Source of the DNA: Falsiroseomonas ponticola
GTDB taxonomy: Bacteria > Pseudomonadota > Alphaproteobacteria > Acetobacterales > Acetobacteraceae
Direction of reading: 5' to 3'
Length of the DNA: 64,000 bases
Assembly: GCF_016805305.1 (NCBI RefSeq)
Contig: NZ_JAERQN010000001.1
Span: forward strand, 434,001 to 498,000
The notes under the pieces were generated by a model, which saw only the letters and a program-made list of their open reading frames with translations, did no database searches and was not told where the DNA came from. Positions 52,801 to 61,070 of the stretch are shown piece by piece. Made by a program: the position numbers and the translations under genes. Every line of letters begins with the position of its first letter. Position 1 is the first letter of the stretch.

Positions 52801-55697
52801 GAGATCTCGCGCACCGCTGCTCCTCCGATTGCGCGGACTAGGGCGTCGTCGATCTCGGTCGCTCGCGGCGCCGGCGATACTGACCGGACATCGACTTCGA
52901 AGGAGCTCAGGTAAGGGTGGATGGCCAGATAATCCTTGATGGCTTGATCAACGACCTTCTGGTTGATCCCGCTTGGTCCACCCCACGGAAGCTCGAGGCC
53001 AGCAGCGAGCCTCGGAACACGCATCAGGCCGTCGTTGCCGAGGATGCCCAACGCGCTCCATGCCGCGAAATCCGCATCCTCTCCCGGGTCGAGCGGCAAG
53101 GCGACCAGCGGCACTGGCTGACCCGTAACAGAGACGGTTACCCCCGTAAGCGGAAGATTCCACCCTTCGGCGATGCCTAGCAGGACACGGTCAATATTTG
53201 AGCTTTGTGCGAGCCGAGCAACAGAAAACGCCCAGGCAAGTCGCACGGGATGCAGCGGCGATAGAAACACGGCTTGGACATGCCCCAGGTTCGGGCCTGG
53301 CGCATCGTCCACCACGACGATCGAGAAAGGATAGCTCGCCCAGAACACATCTGCCGCAGACAGTGTCTTGGCTTGCGCGACTAGATCGGAGTGTGCGTCA
53401 ACGAGAGTTCGCACAGCTCGGCCCGGGAGCTCGCCCGGATTAGTCGCTGAGAGCCATATGTCTTCTCCACCACACCGCACCCCGAGGTGATCAAGAACCC
53501 CGCCCGATGCGGCCACGAATCTCTGCCAGGCCGCACTCGTTGTGAGCGCTTCGCTTGGGCCGTTCCCAATCCCGGGCAACTTGAAGCTTGGGGGGAGATT
53601 GGCCAAGACGGTCGGCGCGGTGCTGACGATTGCCGGCCAGTCGACTGAGGAGCGGTTGCTCCCCAGCACGAACTGGAACAAGCTGTTTGGGAGCCCGCTG
53701 CTCGAATTCCGGACTGCGCCAACGATCCCGCCTTGAAAGCGACCGAAGACGCTGGCGCGAGCGTTCGAAGACGGAGGCTTTCGGCCGGCGCCGGCATTCC
53801 GAATGGCAGCGACGAGTCCAGACGTGACTGACCGCGCGCGTTGCTTAACCTTGACGACCGCTATGACGCCCGCCGTCGAGCCCTCAACTTGGTCGCCCTC
53901 ATCTAGCCGTGCATCGACCTGCTGCAGTCCACTAACCGCAGCGAATGCCCGCCCCATAACGTCCATCGCTGCTTCGGCAGCAAACGAACCCCCGCCTACG
54001 ACCCGGCCGTCATAGCCAACCAGGGTGTACGAGCCCTCCTCTGCGAGGAGCAGGTCCGGCGTCGAGCCTGCGTTCCACATAGAGTCGCTGGGGCCACGCT
54101 CGAAAGTGTCCCCGCGATCAGGTGTGGCGACCAGCTTTCCGCGAATTCCATTGTAAGCAAGCAATATTGGTGAGAAGCAGGACGGTACGATGATTTCTAC
54201 CGAGTGATCTACTGGCCGTGCTTCGCCCCACCCAGTTCCAGTCCAATCGCGTGCGGACGCGACGATACGCAGCGTGCGAACAGGATGCCACGAGCCGGAA
54301 CTAGCGCCCCCGCTATCGACGGCTGCCGAGTACGTGACCGCGATATCGAATTCGATCTCTAACTGCTCGCCCGGAACAACTCGGAGGGCGCGGATGTCCG
54401 CTTTCACGCCTGTACCCGAAACCGAGAGTTTTACACTGTCCGGATCAATGGTCGTCGCCCCATGTGCGCCTTGAACTGGCAATGAATGAGTGACGTGAAG
54501 CGAAGCCCACGGCTCCCGCAGGCGCAATGACACCGCATTCAGCGAGACGGTTGTTCGCCACTTTGTAGGGGAAGCGTTGTCTGAGACGCTGCCACAGCGT
54601 GTCTGCAAGACCAGTACGGCTTCCCTCCCGGGCAACGCGGTCAGCGCCGCGCACGAAGGGTTGCTGGCGATGCCGCGCGCCTGATGAAGTGCTGCCCTCG
54701 CGGACTCAAGCTGGACGATATTGACTCCCCACCATGCTGGGACGGGCGCGATCGGAAAGACAGGCGGGCTGCTGGTCAGGAGAGTTGGAGAAGGGGCGCG
54801 GGCGAACACTCTTCTTCCAACAACCGGTGCCGGCGCCTCGGGAGACAGGTCAAGTGCGCCCGCCCAACCGAGCCCGCGCCACGGTGTAGGCTTCTGCGCA
54901 CCAGGCACTTGGAGATCTAGTGCCATCAGCAATAGCTCTATTCCGCCGCGCGGGATAACGAACTCATCGACTAACTGTTGCCACCGGCGTGCAAGCCGAG
55001 GGGCGTCATCGTTTACGAGCCGCTCCATCGGGCTTCGCAGGAACGGATTGTCGGTATCCCTTTCGCGTGCTGGAACCGGGATCCCCGCAAGCCGGAAGAG
55101 CTCCCATGCGTGGCGTTCTTCCGGTGCTGACGGCAGGCCTCGCATCCCCTGCTCGAGGTCGGACCATATAAGTGTCCAGTGCTCAAGGAACCGATCGCTC
55201 CAATGCCCTGTCGCGCTGCTGCCCGCTTGCTCGAATGCAGCTACGAGCAGGTCCGCAAGCCAAGAAGCGGTTTCCATGAACGCCGCAAACGCTGGTCCTC
55301 CAGGAGGAAGTGACAAACCCCTCCAAAGCTCGCCGACGCAAAGGCCTGAGAGCAAGGCCGTGGAGCATTCTCCTCCGCCGGTCCCCGGAAACCGAGCTGA
55401 GATAAACGGCCGGACCACGTCTCGAAACGACGTATCCGGATCCCGCTCGCTCCGCCTCCACACGAATACTCGGTCTTCAGCGGTTCGCCATCCCAAAACG
55501 TCGGGCCAACTCACTTGGACGACGCCACTTGGGACGGTTGGGCGCTCGCCGAGTAGGACGGCACGAGCCGGCGTTGCGGTATTGCAGCCCGCAACGACGT
55601 CAAACATTTCTGCTTCAAGTGCGAGCGGCAGCTCGACTGAGTACAGTCCTTTGAGGGTACCAAGGTGAGCCGCTATCGCGCGTCCGACGAGTCCCAT
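49851..55697 (-). CDS. Giant HerA/FtsK-type ATPase with nuclease-like motif (DptH-like)
   Basis: A 1948-aa protein. Residues 1 to about 1450 have no domain I can name. Within them RRADLLVF followed ~12 residues later by IVPVEVKHHG (Glu-x-Lys near 1287) resembles a PD-(D/E)xK nuclease site. A Pro/Gly/Ser/Ala linker (about 1500-1565) leads to a P-loop ATPase: Walker A GYMGSGKS at 1591-1598, Walker B KLVVFDEAHEYM near 1822, and ATQDVGSIP and FVFSLGT sensor-like segments, as in HerA/VirD4 ATPases. The size, linker and C-terminal ATPase recall DptH of phosphorothioation-dependent restriction. GAAGG precedes the ATG 20 bp after the 512-aa gene. Codon use differs from flanking genes. Confidence 0.85.
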   Translation of the reverse strand: MGLVGRAIAAHLGTLKGLYSVELPLALEAEMFDVVAGCNTATPARAVLLGERPTVPSGVVQVSWPDVLGWRTAEDRVFVWRRSERDPDTSFRDVVRPFISARFPGTGGGECSTALLSGLCVGELWRGLSLPPGGPAFAAFMETASWLADLLVAAFEQAGSSATGHWSDRFLEHWTLIWSDLEQGMRGLPSAPEERHAWELFRLAGIPVPARERDTDNPFLRSPMERLVNDDAPRLARRWQQLVDEFVIPRGGIELLLMALDLQVPGAQKPTPWRGLGWAGALDLSPEAPAPVVGRRVFARAPSPTLLTSSPPVFPIAPVPAWWGVNIVQLESARAALHQARGIASNPSCAALTALPGREAVLVLQTRCGSVSDNASPTKWRTTVSLNAVSLRLREPWASLHVTHSLPVQGAHGATTIDPDSVKLSVSGTGVKADIRALRVVPGEQLEIEFDIAVTYSAAVDSGGASSGSWHPVRTLRIVASARDWTGTGWGEARPVDHSVEIIVPSCFSPILLAYNGIRGKLVATPDRGDTFERGPSDSMWNAGSTPDLLLAEEGSYTLVGYDGRVVGGGSFAAEAAMDVMGRAFAAVSGLQQVDARLDEGDQVEGSTAGVIAVVKVKQRARSVTSGLVAAIRNAGAGRKPPSSNARASVFGRFQGGIVGAVRNSSSGLPNSLFQFVLGSNRSSVDWPAIVSTAPTVLANLPPSFKLPGIGNGPSEALTTSAAWQRFVAASGGVLDHLGVRCGGEDIWLSATNPGELPGRAVRTLVDAHSDLVAQAKTLSAADVFWASYPFSIVVVDDAPGPNLGHVQAVFLSPLHPVRLAWAFSVARLAQSSNIDRVLLGIAEGWNLPLTGVTVSVTGQPVPLVALPLDPGEDADFAAWSALGILGNDGLMRVPRLAAGLELPWGGPSGINQKVVDQAIKDYLAIHPYLSSFEVDVRSVSPAPRATEIDDALVRAIGGAAVREISLLGGATRIWDSENRLGTPPSRDQLRMQRDSDWRDRPFEWRRYAADSAPPSSDIALIENASAHMGVVDAIATGVLAPLPLRRFSVSAISGQVLDQQYAGHPGDDVLGLSRLLAGIEYSLPNGASALRVAPQANALGIGRNARWEVLGTLNVDPALLSSTIRAGGHADRMLWEWRPSWLADAPGDRDALAKRAHYVVARVPASLIKGLASRQGLPEAAAQEMIAELGRRGIGLASLQAAGGTQESATAGHFYATRILLPPAGHAQPQGWVTLNSNTFAGLLPIDPVAPILLGIAGESPRRRADLLVFKVSLEADAVRIGIVPVEVKHHGQPQAPTPLPADNDPELRRAREQLRDAAGLVGALARAVNPAPGVAQDPVAAVVRRQACAMLLDLALSFTDEPVNARARATILRHVVQGRVAVDAGPAMLLWFAPGSITTSGSACIVREDESGSYEAFIDPAAVPGTCWPGREIGPDDAELRRAIDEAMRAMFVERVNIPPATETDVTAALSAMLGLMPDPTDELTPPAAVANEGGAPSHASPVNDGASAISASGEQSSPAVSGGPPGAGGDAAQDTPPSVAPSARLAPPAAYVGWAEPATRFCLLGNMVGTNEQVAVDLDNPKAIGVFGYMGSGKSYLLGTLVESALVPIPGINSLPAPLAVVVFNYRRHSADRFELGSFAHPNPNQSDRERLEQMYNASPRSVDDIHILCLPGQLTPERIAEYGGLPASELYFDPSTLGVEDWELLMGEPGSNAVFARAIRNTLMDLQAAGDVSLQSLERSIANTLNRSSQAAAQLRLDFIRRYLSDTGGLQFSEILRPGRAVIFDLRQPLFNKDDALRFFLVCSNHISRVQGDFNKLVVFDEAHEYMSEAFGEKIEARIRLMRHEGTSYVFATQDVGSIPLQIRRFITTRFVFSLGTRDNINDLIRFAPEFADLPLQQIAPGTCYVQSIPSQRNLFARPRLVQVRPRVTQHGGTSRIFTGDDTG

Positions 55698-55717
55698 GCT
55701 ATTCAGCCTTCGCCCAT

Positions 55718-57256
55718 CTAGAACGCCGATCTTATTACGAGTGCGTTGTCGGCATCGGGACTATCAGTGCTTAGCCCGGCCTCCTCGAGCAATCGGACAA
55801 GCACCGATCGTTCATTTCGAATACCGAGTGACGCCAGATCGTCCACCAGCTCTCCCAGAGTACAGTGACCACCTGGTCGACCAGCTAGTAGGCTGCAAAC
55901 GACGACGAGCCACTCGGGGCCCGGCTCGAACCAGAAATTCCGCTGGTTGCTCCGCGCAAGGTAATAAAAGTCGGCCTGATCCGCCGTGTCGTCGTCCGAT
56001 GTCCTCGGAATGAGGAGATATCGCACAAACTCTCGCGTGTTCTTGGCCGTGCTGGCCTCAGGCTCGAGCCTAGCTTCTAGGGCTCCGGCTCCGAGCGACG
56101 AAAACTCACGGAGCCACGTGGCAAGCCGAGCAGGAAATGTCCCCGCTTGGATCGTCGAGAGGTCGAGATCGTGGGGGTGCTCTCCGAGCGCGTCTTCGAG
56201 CGCCTGGCGTGCCAGACTGCCATGCATCAGGAGCGTCTCGAGGGCTGGCCAAGCGTTCTTTTCCGAAGGCGGAATATTTGCCGGCTCGATGGATGCCAGC
56301 CGCGCGCCGTCCTGTATGAAGCTGGTGACCGCTAAGACAGCCGCAGCAGCCTCGCTCGAGTTCTGCCGGCTCTCGATTGCGGCTCGGTGAAGAAGGCGGA
56401 AGAACTCTGCTTCCCAAATGTAGGCAAATGCTAGTCCGGTGCGAAGGAGGCACAGCGACCAGTCCGTGAACCGCCGACCCGGCAGGGCATTGCGCCAATT
56501 GTTCCGGGGATCACAAAGGTTCGACCATTTCGTCCAGAACCATCGGAACGGGGTAAATCGGGCAGCGGCCAACGGATGCACCGTGCCTTCCAAGATAGGA
56601 ACAGGTTCGATGACAGGCCAAGGCCGCCAGTTCTCCACGCCCTGCCCGAGTTCATTCCACACGTGTCGCGCCATGGCCTGTAGTGTAGTGGCCATCAGGC
56701 GGTGTAGGGCATCTCCCGGAGGTTCGGTGAGAAGCAAGTTGAGAAGGGTCGATGCAACGTGCCCTTCCCCCGATGAGCCACCGAGCAATCCAACGACCTC
56801 GATCGCGCGCGCTTGGTTTGCTGGGCTATCCTTGTTGACCATGCCGTGCAGTGTCTGCAGGCTGACTACGTCGGGGGTAATAGGTACGCATGCCAGGGAC
56901 TTGTCGCCCCTAGCGCGTGGCGCGAGAAGCGAGTCGAGTACTACTGACATAGCGTTTAGCCCTGGCGGCACGCGGTCGATCAATCCTGCCAGCGGTGTAC
57001 CCAATGCGATCGCGTACGTCTCCAGCGCCTTCGGAGAGGCACCGTGCGTCCTTCGCGCTACTAGCCTTCGCGGGTCGAGGCCTGCTGCCAATTGGGAACG
57101 TGCCAGTTCGTCGAAGTACCCTTCGGTCGTCGCACTTCCGCTGAGGCTCGACCCTGGTGACCTCCAGAAAAGATCGGTGAGTAGTGCCTCGGTCTGCTTC
57201 GCGTATTCTGGCCGCGGTAACGGGAGGAGCTTGTTCACCAACCAACTTCCGGTCAC
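55718..57256 (-). CDS. Uncharacterised defence-operon protein (DptG position)
   Basis: A 512-aa protein without a recognised domain. It is mostly helical in character. The C-terminal 70 residues (EWLVVVCSLLAGRPGGHCTL, GELVDDLASLGIRNERSVLV, LLEEAGL) look like a winged-helix module. The start is a GTG at 57256 overlapping the upstream ATPase stop (GTGA) with GGAGG just ahead; an ATG at 57325 would give a longer, less likely form. It sits between two ATPase genes exactly where dptG lies in dptF-dptG-dptH clusters, but I cannot confirm homology by eye. Confidence 0.75.
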   Translation of the reverse strand: MTGSWLVNKLLPLPRPEYAKQTEALLTDLFWRSPGSSLSGSATTEGYFDELARSQLAAGLDPRRLVARRTHGASPKALETYAIALGTPLAGLIDRVPPGLNAMSVVLDSLLAPRARGDKSLACVPITPDVVSLQTLHGMVNKDSPANQARAIEVVGLLGGSSGEGHVASTLLNLLLTEPPGDALHRLMATTLQAMARHVWNELGQGVENWRPWPVIEPVPILEGTVHPLAAARFTPFRWFWTKWSNLCDPRNNWRNALPGRRFTDWSLCLLRTGLAFAYIWEAEFFRLLHRAAIESRQNSSEAAAAVLAVTSFIQDGARLASIEPANIPPSEKNAWPALETLLMHGSLARQALEDALGEHPHDLDLSTIQAGTFPARLATWLREFSSLGAGALEARLEPEASTAKNTREFVRYLLIPRTSDDDTADQADFYYLARSNQRNFWFEPGPEWLVVVCSLLAGRPGGHCTLGELVDDLASLGIRNERSVLVRLLEEAGLSTDSPDADNALVIRSAF

Positions 57257-59508
57257 CGCCGACCTCCGCTTCGCGATTGCACCCGGAAAGGACTTACTCC
57301 GGATGTAGGCGGCACAACTTCCCATGCTTGCCCTGCGGCATCAGAGAACAGCAGCCGTACGCTTGCGAGATAGCGCCCACTGATCAGCGCGGCGCGCGCT
57401 CGCTCGATACGCGCGAATGCCGCTTCGCCGATCTCGGTGAACGACCCCGACGGACCGTCGATATTGAGTAGCGCCTCCCTTGCTATCCGCAGGTCAATCG
57501 GAAGCTTCGCGACGGTTTCTGCCGTGCCGCCTTGCACGGCCGCCAGTCGCAACTCCGCCGAGAGCGTGTCCCCATCGGCGACGAGTTCGAGCCGAAGATC
57601 CCGTGCGAGCAGCGACACAGCCACGCAATTTGCGGGCAGAGAGCGTCCTAGCTCCATCGTGCGAGGACGGAATGGCGCCAGAATAAATTCGGCCTGGCTG
57701 GGGAGCACGAGGTTGTTCAGCCCCAGCCTAAGAGCGCCGGAGGGCCGGTTGCATAGTGCCGCTTGATGCTCGTTCAACCAGCTCTGGACCACCGACTTGT
57801 AGGGCAACCAGCCCAACGCGAGGCCCGCCTGCCTCAGCAGCAACACTGCGCGCCATTTTCGTAAAAGCTCGGCACGGCCTGTGCCCTCGCGACCCCGGCC
57901 GAGATCCGCGGTTACCTCTCCCGGGACCACCGCGTCCAGTCTCCGTTCGACTTCGGAGCTTGCAGCGTCGCTCCACCCTTCAACGCTCCGAATCTCGTCC
58001 GCTGGCGGCGCGACATCCATGGCCTCAATGATGTCCAGGATCGTCGGGCGAAGCCCCCCCCAAGAGTCAGTGTCGCGCGCCGGATCGATTAGGTTGAAGG
58101 CCTGCTCGAAGACGCGCACGCGCGGCGCGTCGTGAACAGCTCGCATCGTAGATGCCACTACGCGGTACGCGCGCGGTTCAGCGAGGGGCCTTCTCTTCGG
58201 CCAAGCTGCAGGATCGGTGATCGGAAAGAGGTTCGCGTAGATTCGATGGCTCGCAAGTTCAGCCACGCTCTGCGCATTTCCATTGCGCGCCTCGCGAACG
58301 GTGCGTTCAGCCCACCGGCAAGGATGTTCGTCTGTGAGCCAGCTCTGCGCGGGAGTTCCGATGATTGCTAGCGCCAAGTGACCGAGCAAGTCGCGATAGG
58401 TGAAACGCCGCCCACCAGCGAGCTCGGCCGCCCGAAGTGCGTCGAGGAATCGGTCTCGGAGTTGTTGCTCACGAAGCCACCGGGCATTCTGTGCAAACGG
58501 GCACAAGTCGTAAGCCTCGCACAGCGAGCCGGACCCGTTCTCGCGGCAGCCGGCTCCGTCCCAGTGCGTCGCGTCGGCTAGCTGTCCAGTAATGCCGCCA
58601 GCGATCGTGCCAGAACGCGACCCCGCATCGTCGGACAGTCCCCCGAGCGGCTCATATGGAGCGGGGATAGCTGGCAGAACAGAGAAATTTACTGATCGAC
58701 CATCGTGCCCCGGCGTCGGTTCAAGCAGCGACAACGTGTCGAGGAAGACCGCGTGAACGATGATGTCGTGGGTCACGCCTTGGTCTGTAACGCTAATGGC
58801 GAGTTGTCCGTAGTACGGCGACGCGGCGGTGAGCGGCACAGTCGTCTGAACGGGAACCAATGACTCGCCGGGTGCTGCCCTCGGATCTGCAAGCCAGCGA
58901 ATGATTGCGGCGGCTGCCTGCGTAGCCGGTTCGGCACGCGTCAGGTTGTCGAGTACTCGGCATTCTTCAACGAGAATACCCCGATTCACGTTGGCGAACA
59001 CGACGAGCGCCGGGCCTGGCTTGAAGAGGTGGTGAACACCGTCGCGGAGATCGAGAAACAGCGACCCGGTTCGTCGATCGCCGTAGGCGTCCTGCCTCGG
59101 AACGGAGGCGTCATTCACAAACGCAATGTCTAACCCAGGAACTATGGTTGCTCCTTGGAGCGGCCAAGTTGGCGGGACAGTTCTTGGCGCGGGTTGCCCA
59201 CTGGACCGCAGCGGCAACTCGACTTGGAGCGCACCTGCGAGATCGCGCAGTGCCTCCGATTTCCCATTTCCCGGCCCACCGACCAAAAAGCACCATTCCA
59301 GAGGCGGACCACTTGGTGACGGTGCCCAGCCGGCATAGACGTCAACGAGCCGATCAAGCACATCCTGGACGCCAGCGGGAAGCCTGCCTCTGACGTGCAA
59401 CGAGCGTGCAGACGCTGTCACTTCTCGATCTGGCACCGCAACCGTGCCGCCCTGACCGTAGGAGTGCCGTAGCAAGTAACCGACCAGTGGATTCGTGGAG
59501 TAAGCCAC
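57253..59508 (-). CDS. P-loop ATPase with Cys-rich motif (DptF-like)
   Basis: A 751-aa ATPase. Walker A is GGPGNGKS at 77-84 (WCFLVGGPGNGKSEALRDL). A hydrophobic strand LVVFANVNRGILVEE follows, sensor-like with Asn. A putative metal-binding motif is Cys321-x8-Cys330-x5-Cys336 in CEAYDLCPFAQNARWL; a CPF-x-x-N element of this type occurs in DptF-like ATPases as I remember them. The C-terminal ~200 residues are of unknown fold. The start is a GTG with GAGG upstream, 1 nt after a 64-aa gene. The stop overlaps the 512-aa gene. The inferred role is NTP-driven loading or sensing in restriction. Confidence 0.85.
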   Translation of the reverse strand: MAYSTNPLVGYLLRHSYGQGGTVAVPDREVTASARSLHVRGRLPAGVQDVLDRLVDVYAGWAPSPSGPPLEWCFLVGGPGNGKSEALRDLAGALQVELPLRSSGQPAPRTVPPTWPLQGATIVPGLDIAFVNDASVPRQDAYGDRRTGSLFLDLRDGVHHLFKPGPALVVFANVNRGILVEECRVLDNLTRAEPATQAAAAIIRWLADPRAAPGESLVPVQTTVPLTAASPYYGQLAISVTDQGVTHDIIVHAVFLDTLSLLEPTPGHDGRSVNFSVLPAIPAPYEPLGGLSDDAGSRSGTIAGGITGQLADATHWDGAGCRENGSGSLCEAYDLCPFAQNARWLREQQLRDRFLDALRAAELAGGRRFTYRDLLGHLALAIIGTPAQSWLTDEHPCRWAERTVREARNGNAQSVAELASHRIYANLFPITDPAAWPKRRPLAEPRAYRVVASTMRAVHDAPRVRVFEQAFNLIDPARDTDSWGGLRPTILDIIEAMDVAPPADEIRSVEGWSDAASSEVERRLDAVVPGEVTADLGRGREGTGRAELLRKWRAVLLLRQAGLALGWLPYKSVVQSWLNEHQAALCNRPSGALRLGLNNLVLPSQAEFILAPFRPRTMELGRSLPANCVAVSLLARDLRLELVADGDTLSAELRLAAVQGGTAETVAKLPIDLRIAREALLNIDGPSGSFTEIGEAAFARIERARAALISGRYLASVRLLFSDAAGQAWEVVPPTSGVSPFRVQSRSGGRR

Positions 59509-59509
59509 T

Positions 59510-59704
59510 TCAGGCCGCCTCGCTTTTGCTGGTCAGCGCCAGCCTTCGATACGAGCCTGACGCTGAGCTGAGCACAGTTCCAAATAGCGCGGCCGGGAGT
59601 GATGGCACTTCGCTTGCTGGCTGGGTGAACCGCAGTCCCTCGCGCACACGTCGATGGTTGCCCCCGGCTAGTGGCGGTCGCGAAGCCAATGGTACTGGCT
59701 TCAT
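59510..59704 (-). CDS. Small 64-aa protein nested between methyltransferase and ATPase genes
   Basis: A 64-aa basic, Ser/Pro/Ala/Leu-rich protein (PLASRPPLAGGNHRRVREGL ... LRFTQPASEVPSLPAALFG ... YRRLALTSKSEAA). The ATG overlaps the methyltransferase stop (ATGA), and its stop lies 1 nt before the ATPase GTG, so it fills the 192-bp space exactly. That fit argues for a real, translationally coupled gene rather than chance. No family is recognised; adaptor, regulator or antitoxin-like roles are all open. Confidence 0.6.
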   Translation of the reverse strand: MKPVPLASRPPLAGGNHRRVREGLRFTQPASEVPSLPAALFGTVLSSASGSYRRLALTSKSEAA

Positions 59705-61065
59705 GCCGCAACTTCCCTCTTGATCGTCGCTCGTTGGTCTACCGCGTAGCTAAGCAAGACCTCGCCCCACATCTCGGCGATGAGGGGGGGCACGGCGTTG
59801 GCGACCTGGGTGAACCGAGGAACCTGCCGTGCGCGCAGCTCGCCGCCAGTCGTGTACTTCCCCTTGAAGACGAACCAGTCTGGGAAGGTCTGGAGACGAG
59901 CGTTTTCCCGCACAGTAAGTGTGCGAGGCTCGCTGTAGTGCAGCAAGTCGTCCGGCATGCTCGTGATGGTGGGGGACGGCGCCTCTGGGTCGAGGACTCG
60001 GGTAGCCATCTTCTTGATCCCGTAGCGCTCTCGCATCTCCCGATTGAGCTGGACATTCAGCCGCCCGCTCGCCTTGCACTCAGCAATGATCTTTTCAAAT
60101 CTCTCTACGATGCGGGGGGTGTGGTTAGCTAGCCGAGTGTCCGAGACCGGACCGCGGTGGCCGTCATTCATCAAGCGCTGGAAGTTTGAGAGCGGACGTG
60201 GTGCCAGGAGTGCCTCGTAGCCCTTGGTGTCGGGGCTTGGTCCGACGCCAGCCCTCGCCATTTCCAAGTCGCCTATCGCCTGCCGCGAGGTCACCTTGGT
60301 GCCCAGCGAGCGCTTTTCGAGAAAGCGGACCTTCGATGCCCGGAGCCAGGCGAACGGGTCCTCTCCGCTCGGCAGCCTCTTGAACTCCGACTTCAGCATC
60401 CCGACGAGGAAGAAACGGGGCCGGTGCTGCGGCACGCCAAATGACGAGCAGCGGATCGTGTCGGCATACACATGGTACATCTTCCCAAGTCTGGCCACGA
60501 GCTCATCGGCAAAGTTCCGCTTGTCGTCCAGATCGCAGCCAGCACCAAAATCATAGGTGATGCCCCGGACATTCTCGATCAGCACAAGGCGCGGCCTGAC
60601 GAGCTCTACGAAGTCCAAGTAGCGCTCAAAGAGCACGTTGCGTGGATCGCCAGTGCGACGTCGCCCTGCGCTGGAGAAACCCTGGCAAGGTGGCCCGCCC
60701 GCAAGAAGATCAACATGCCCCCGCAGCCCTGATAGCTGATCTGCGTGCTGCTCCATGAGTTCTTCTATGGTCCAGGGCTGGACCGGAAGCCAATCGGGCC
60801 AGTCGAACCTGCACTTCGACACCTTGCCAGTGAGGTTCGTTCGCAATGTATCGAACGCGAAGGCATCCTTCTCGATCGCGAACAAGCCGCGCCAACCTGC
60901 TTTGAGCAAGCCGAGGCTAAGCCCGCCGCAGCCGGCGAAGGCGTCAATGAATACTGGTTTCTTGATGCCCGCCTGCACGCTCGCCCCCGATTCGCCTCCA
61001 TGCCGATTCGCACACTCAGGACTGTAGTCACCCCGTCGCGCGTCGCCAAACGGAACGTATCTCAT
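59701..61065 (-). CDS. DNA (cytosine-5-)-methyltransferase
   Basis: A 454-aa C5-cytosine DNA methyltransferase. Motif I is FIDAFAGCGGLSLGLLKAG (39-57). Motif IV is GGPPCQGFSSAGRR with catalytic Cys127. Motif VI is IENVRG (164-168), motif VIII QHRPRFFLVG, motif IX region ATRVLDPEAPSPTITSMPDD, and motif X VANAVPPLIAEMWG. The target-recognition region (about 260-370) gives no readable specificity. It starts at the ATG at 61065, 5 bp after a companion HTH gene; an upstream in-frame ATG at 61179 is unlikely. It is first of the leftward defence operon and is expected to provide the self mark. Confidence 0.93.
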   Translation of the reverse strand: MRYVPFGDARRGDYSPECANRHGGESGASVQAGIKKPVFIDAFAGCGGLSLGLLKAGWRGLFAIEKDAFAFDTLRTNLTGKVSKCRFDWPDWLPVQPWTIEELMEQHADQLSGLRGHVDLLAGGPPCQGFSSAGRRRTGDPRNVLFERYLDFVELVRPRLVLIENVRGITYDFGAGCDLDDKRNFADELVARLGKMYHVYADTIRCSSFGVPQHRPRFFLVGMLKSEFKRLPSGEDPFAWLRASKVRFLEKRSLGTKVTSRQAIGDLEMARAGVGPSPDTKGYEALLAPRPLSNFQRLMNDGHRGPVSDTRLANHTPRIVERFEKIIAECKASGRLNVQLNREMRERYGIKKMATRVLDPEAPSPTITSMPDDLLHYSEPRTLTVRENARLQTFPDWFVFKGKYTTGGELRARQVPRFTQVANAVPPLIAEMWGEVLLSYAVDQRATIKREVAA

Positions 61066-61070
61066 GGCCT

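Noticed and set aside
49109..61065. Classical Dnd phosphorothioation, BREX or DISARM system
   Set aside because: No DndBCDE, PglZ, BrxL, DrmA/DrmB or phospholipase-D-type gene is seen. Only the ATPase layout is shared with the Dpt part.
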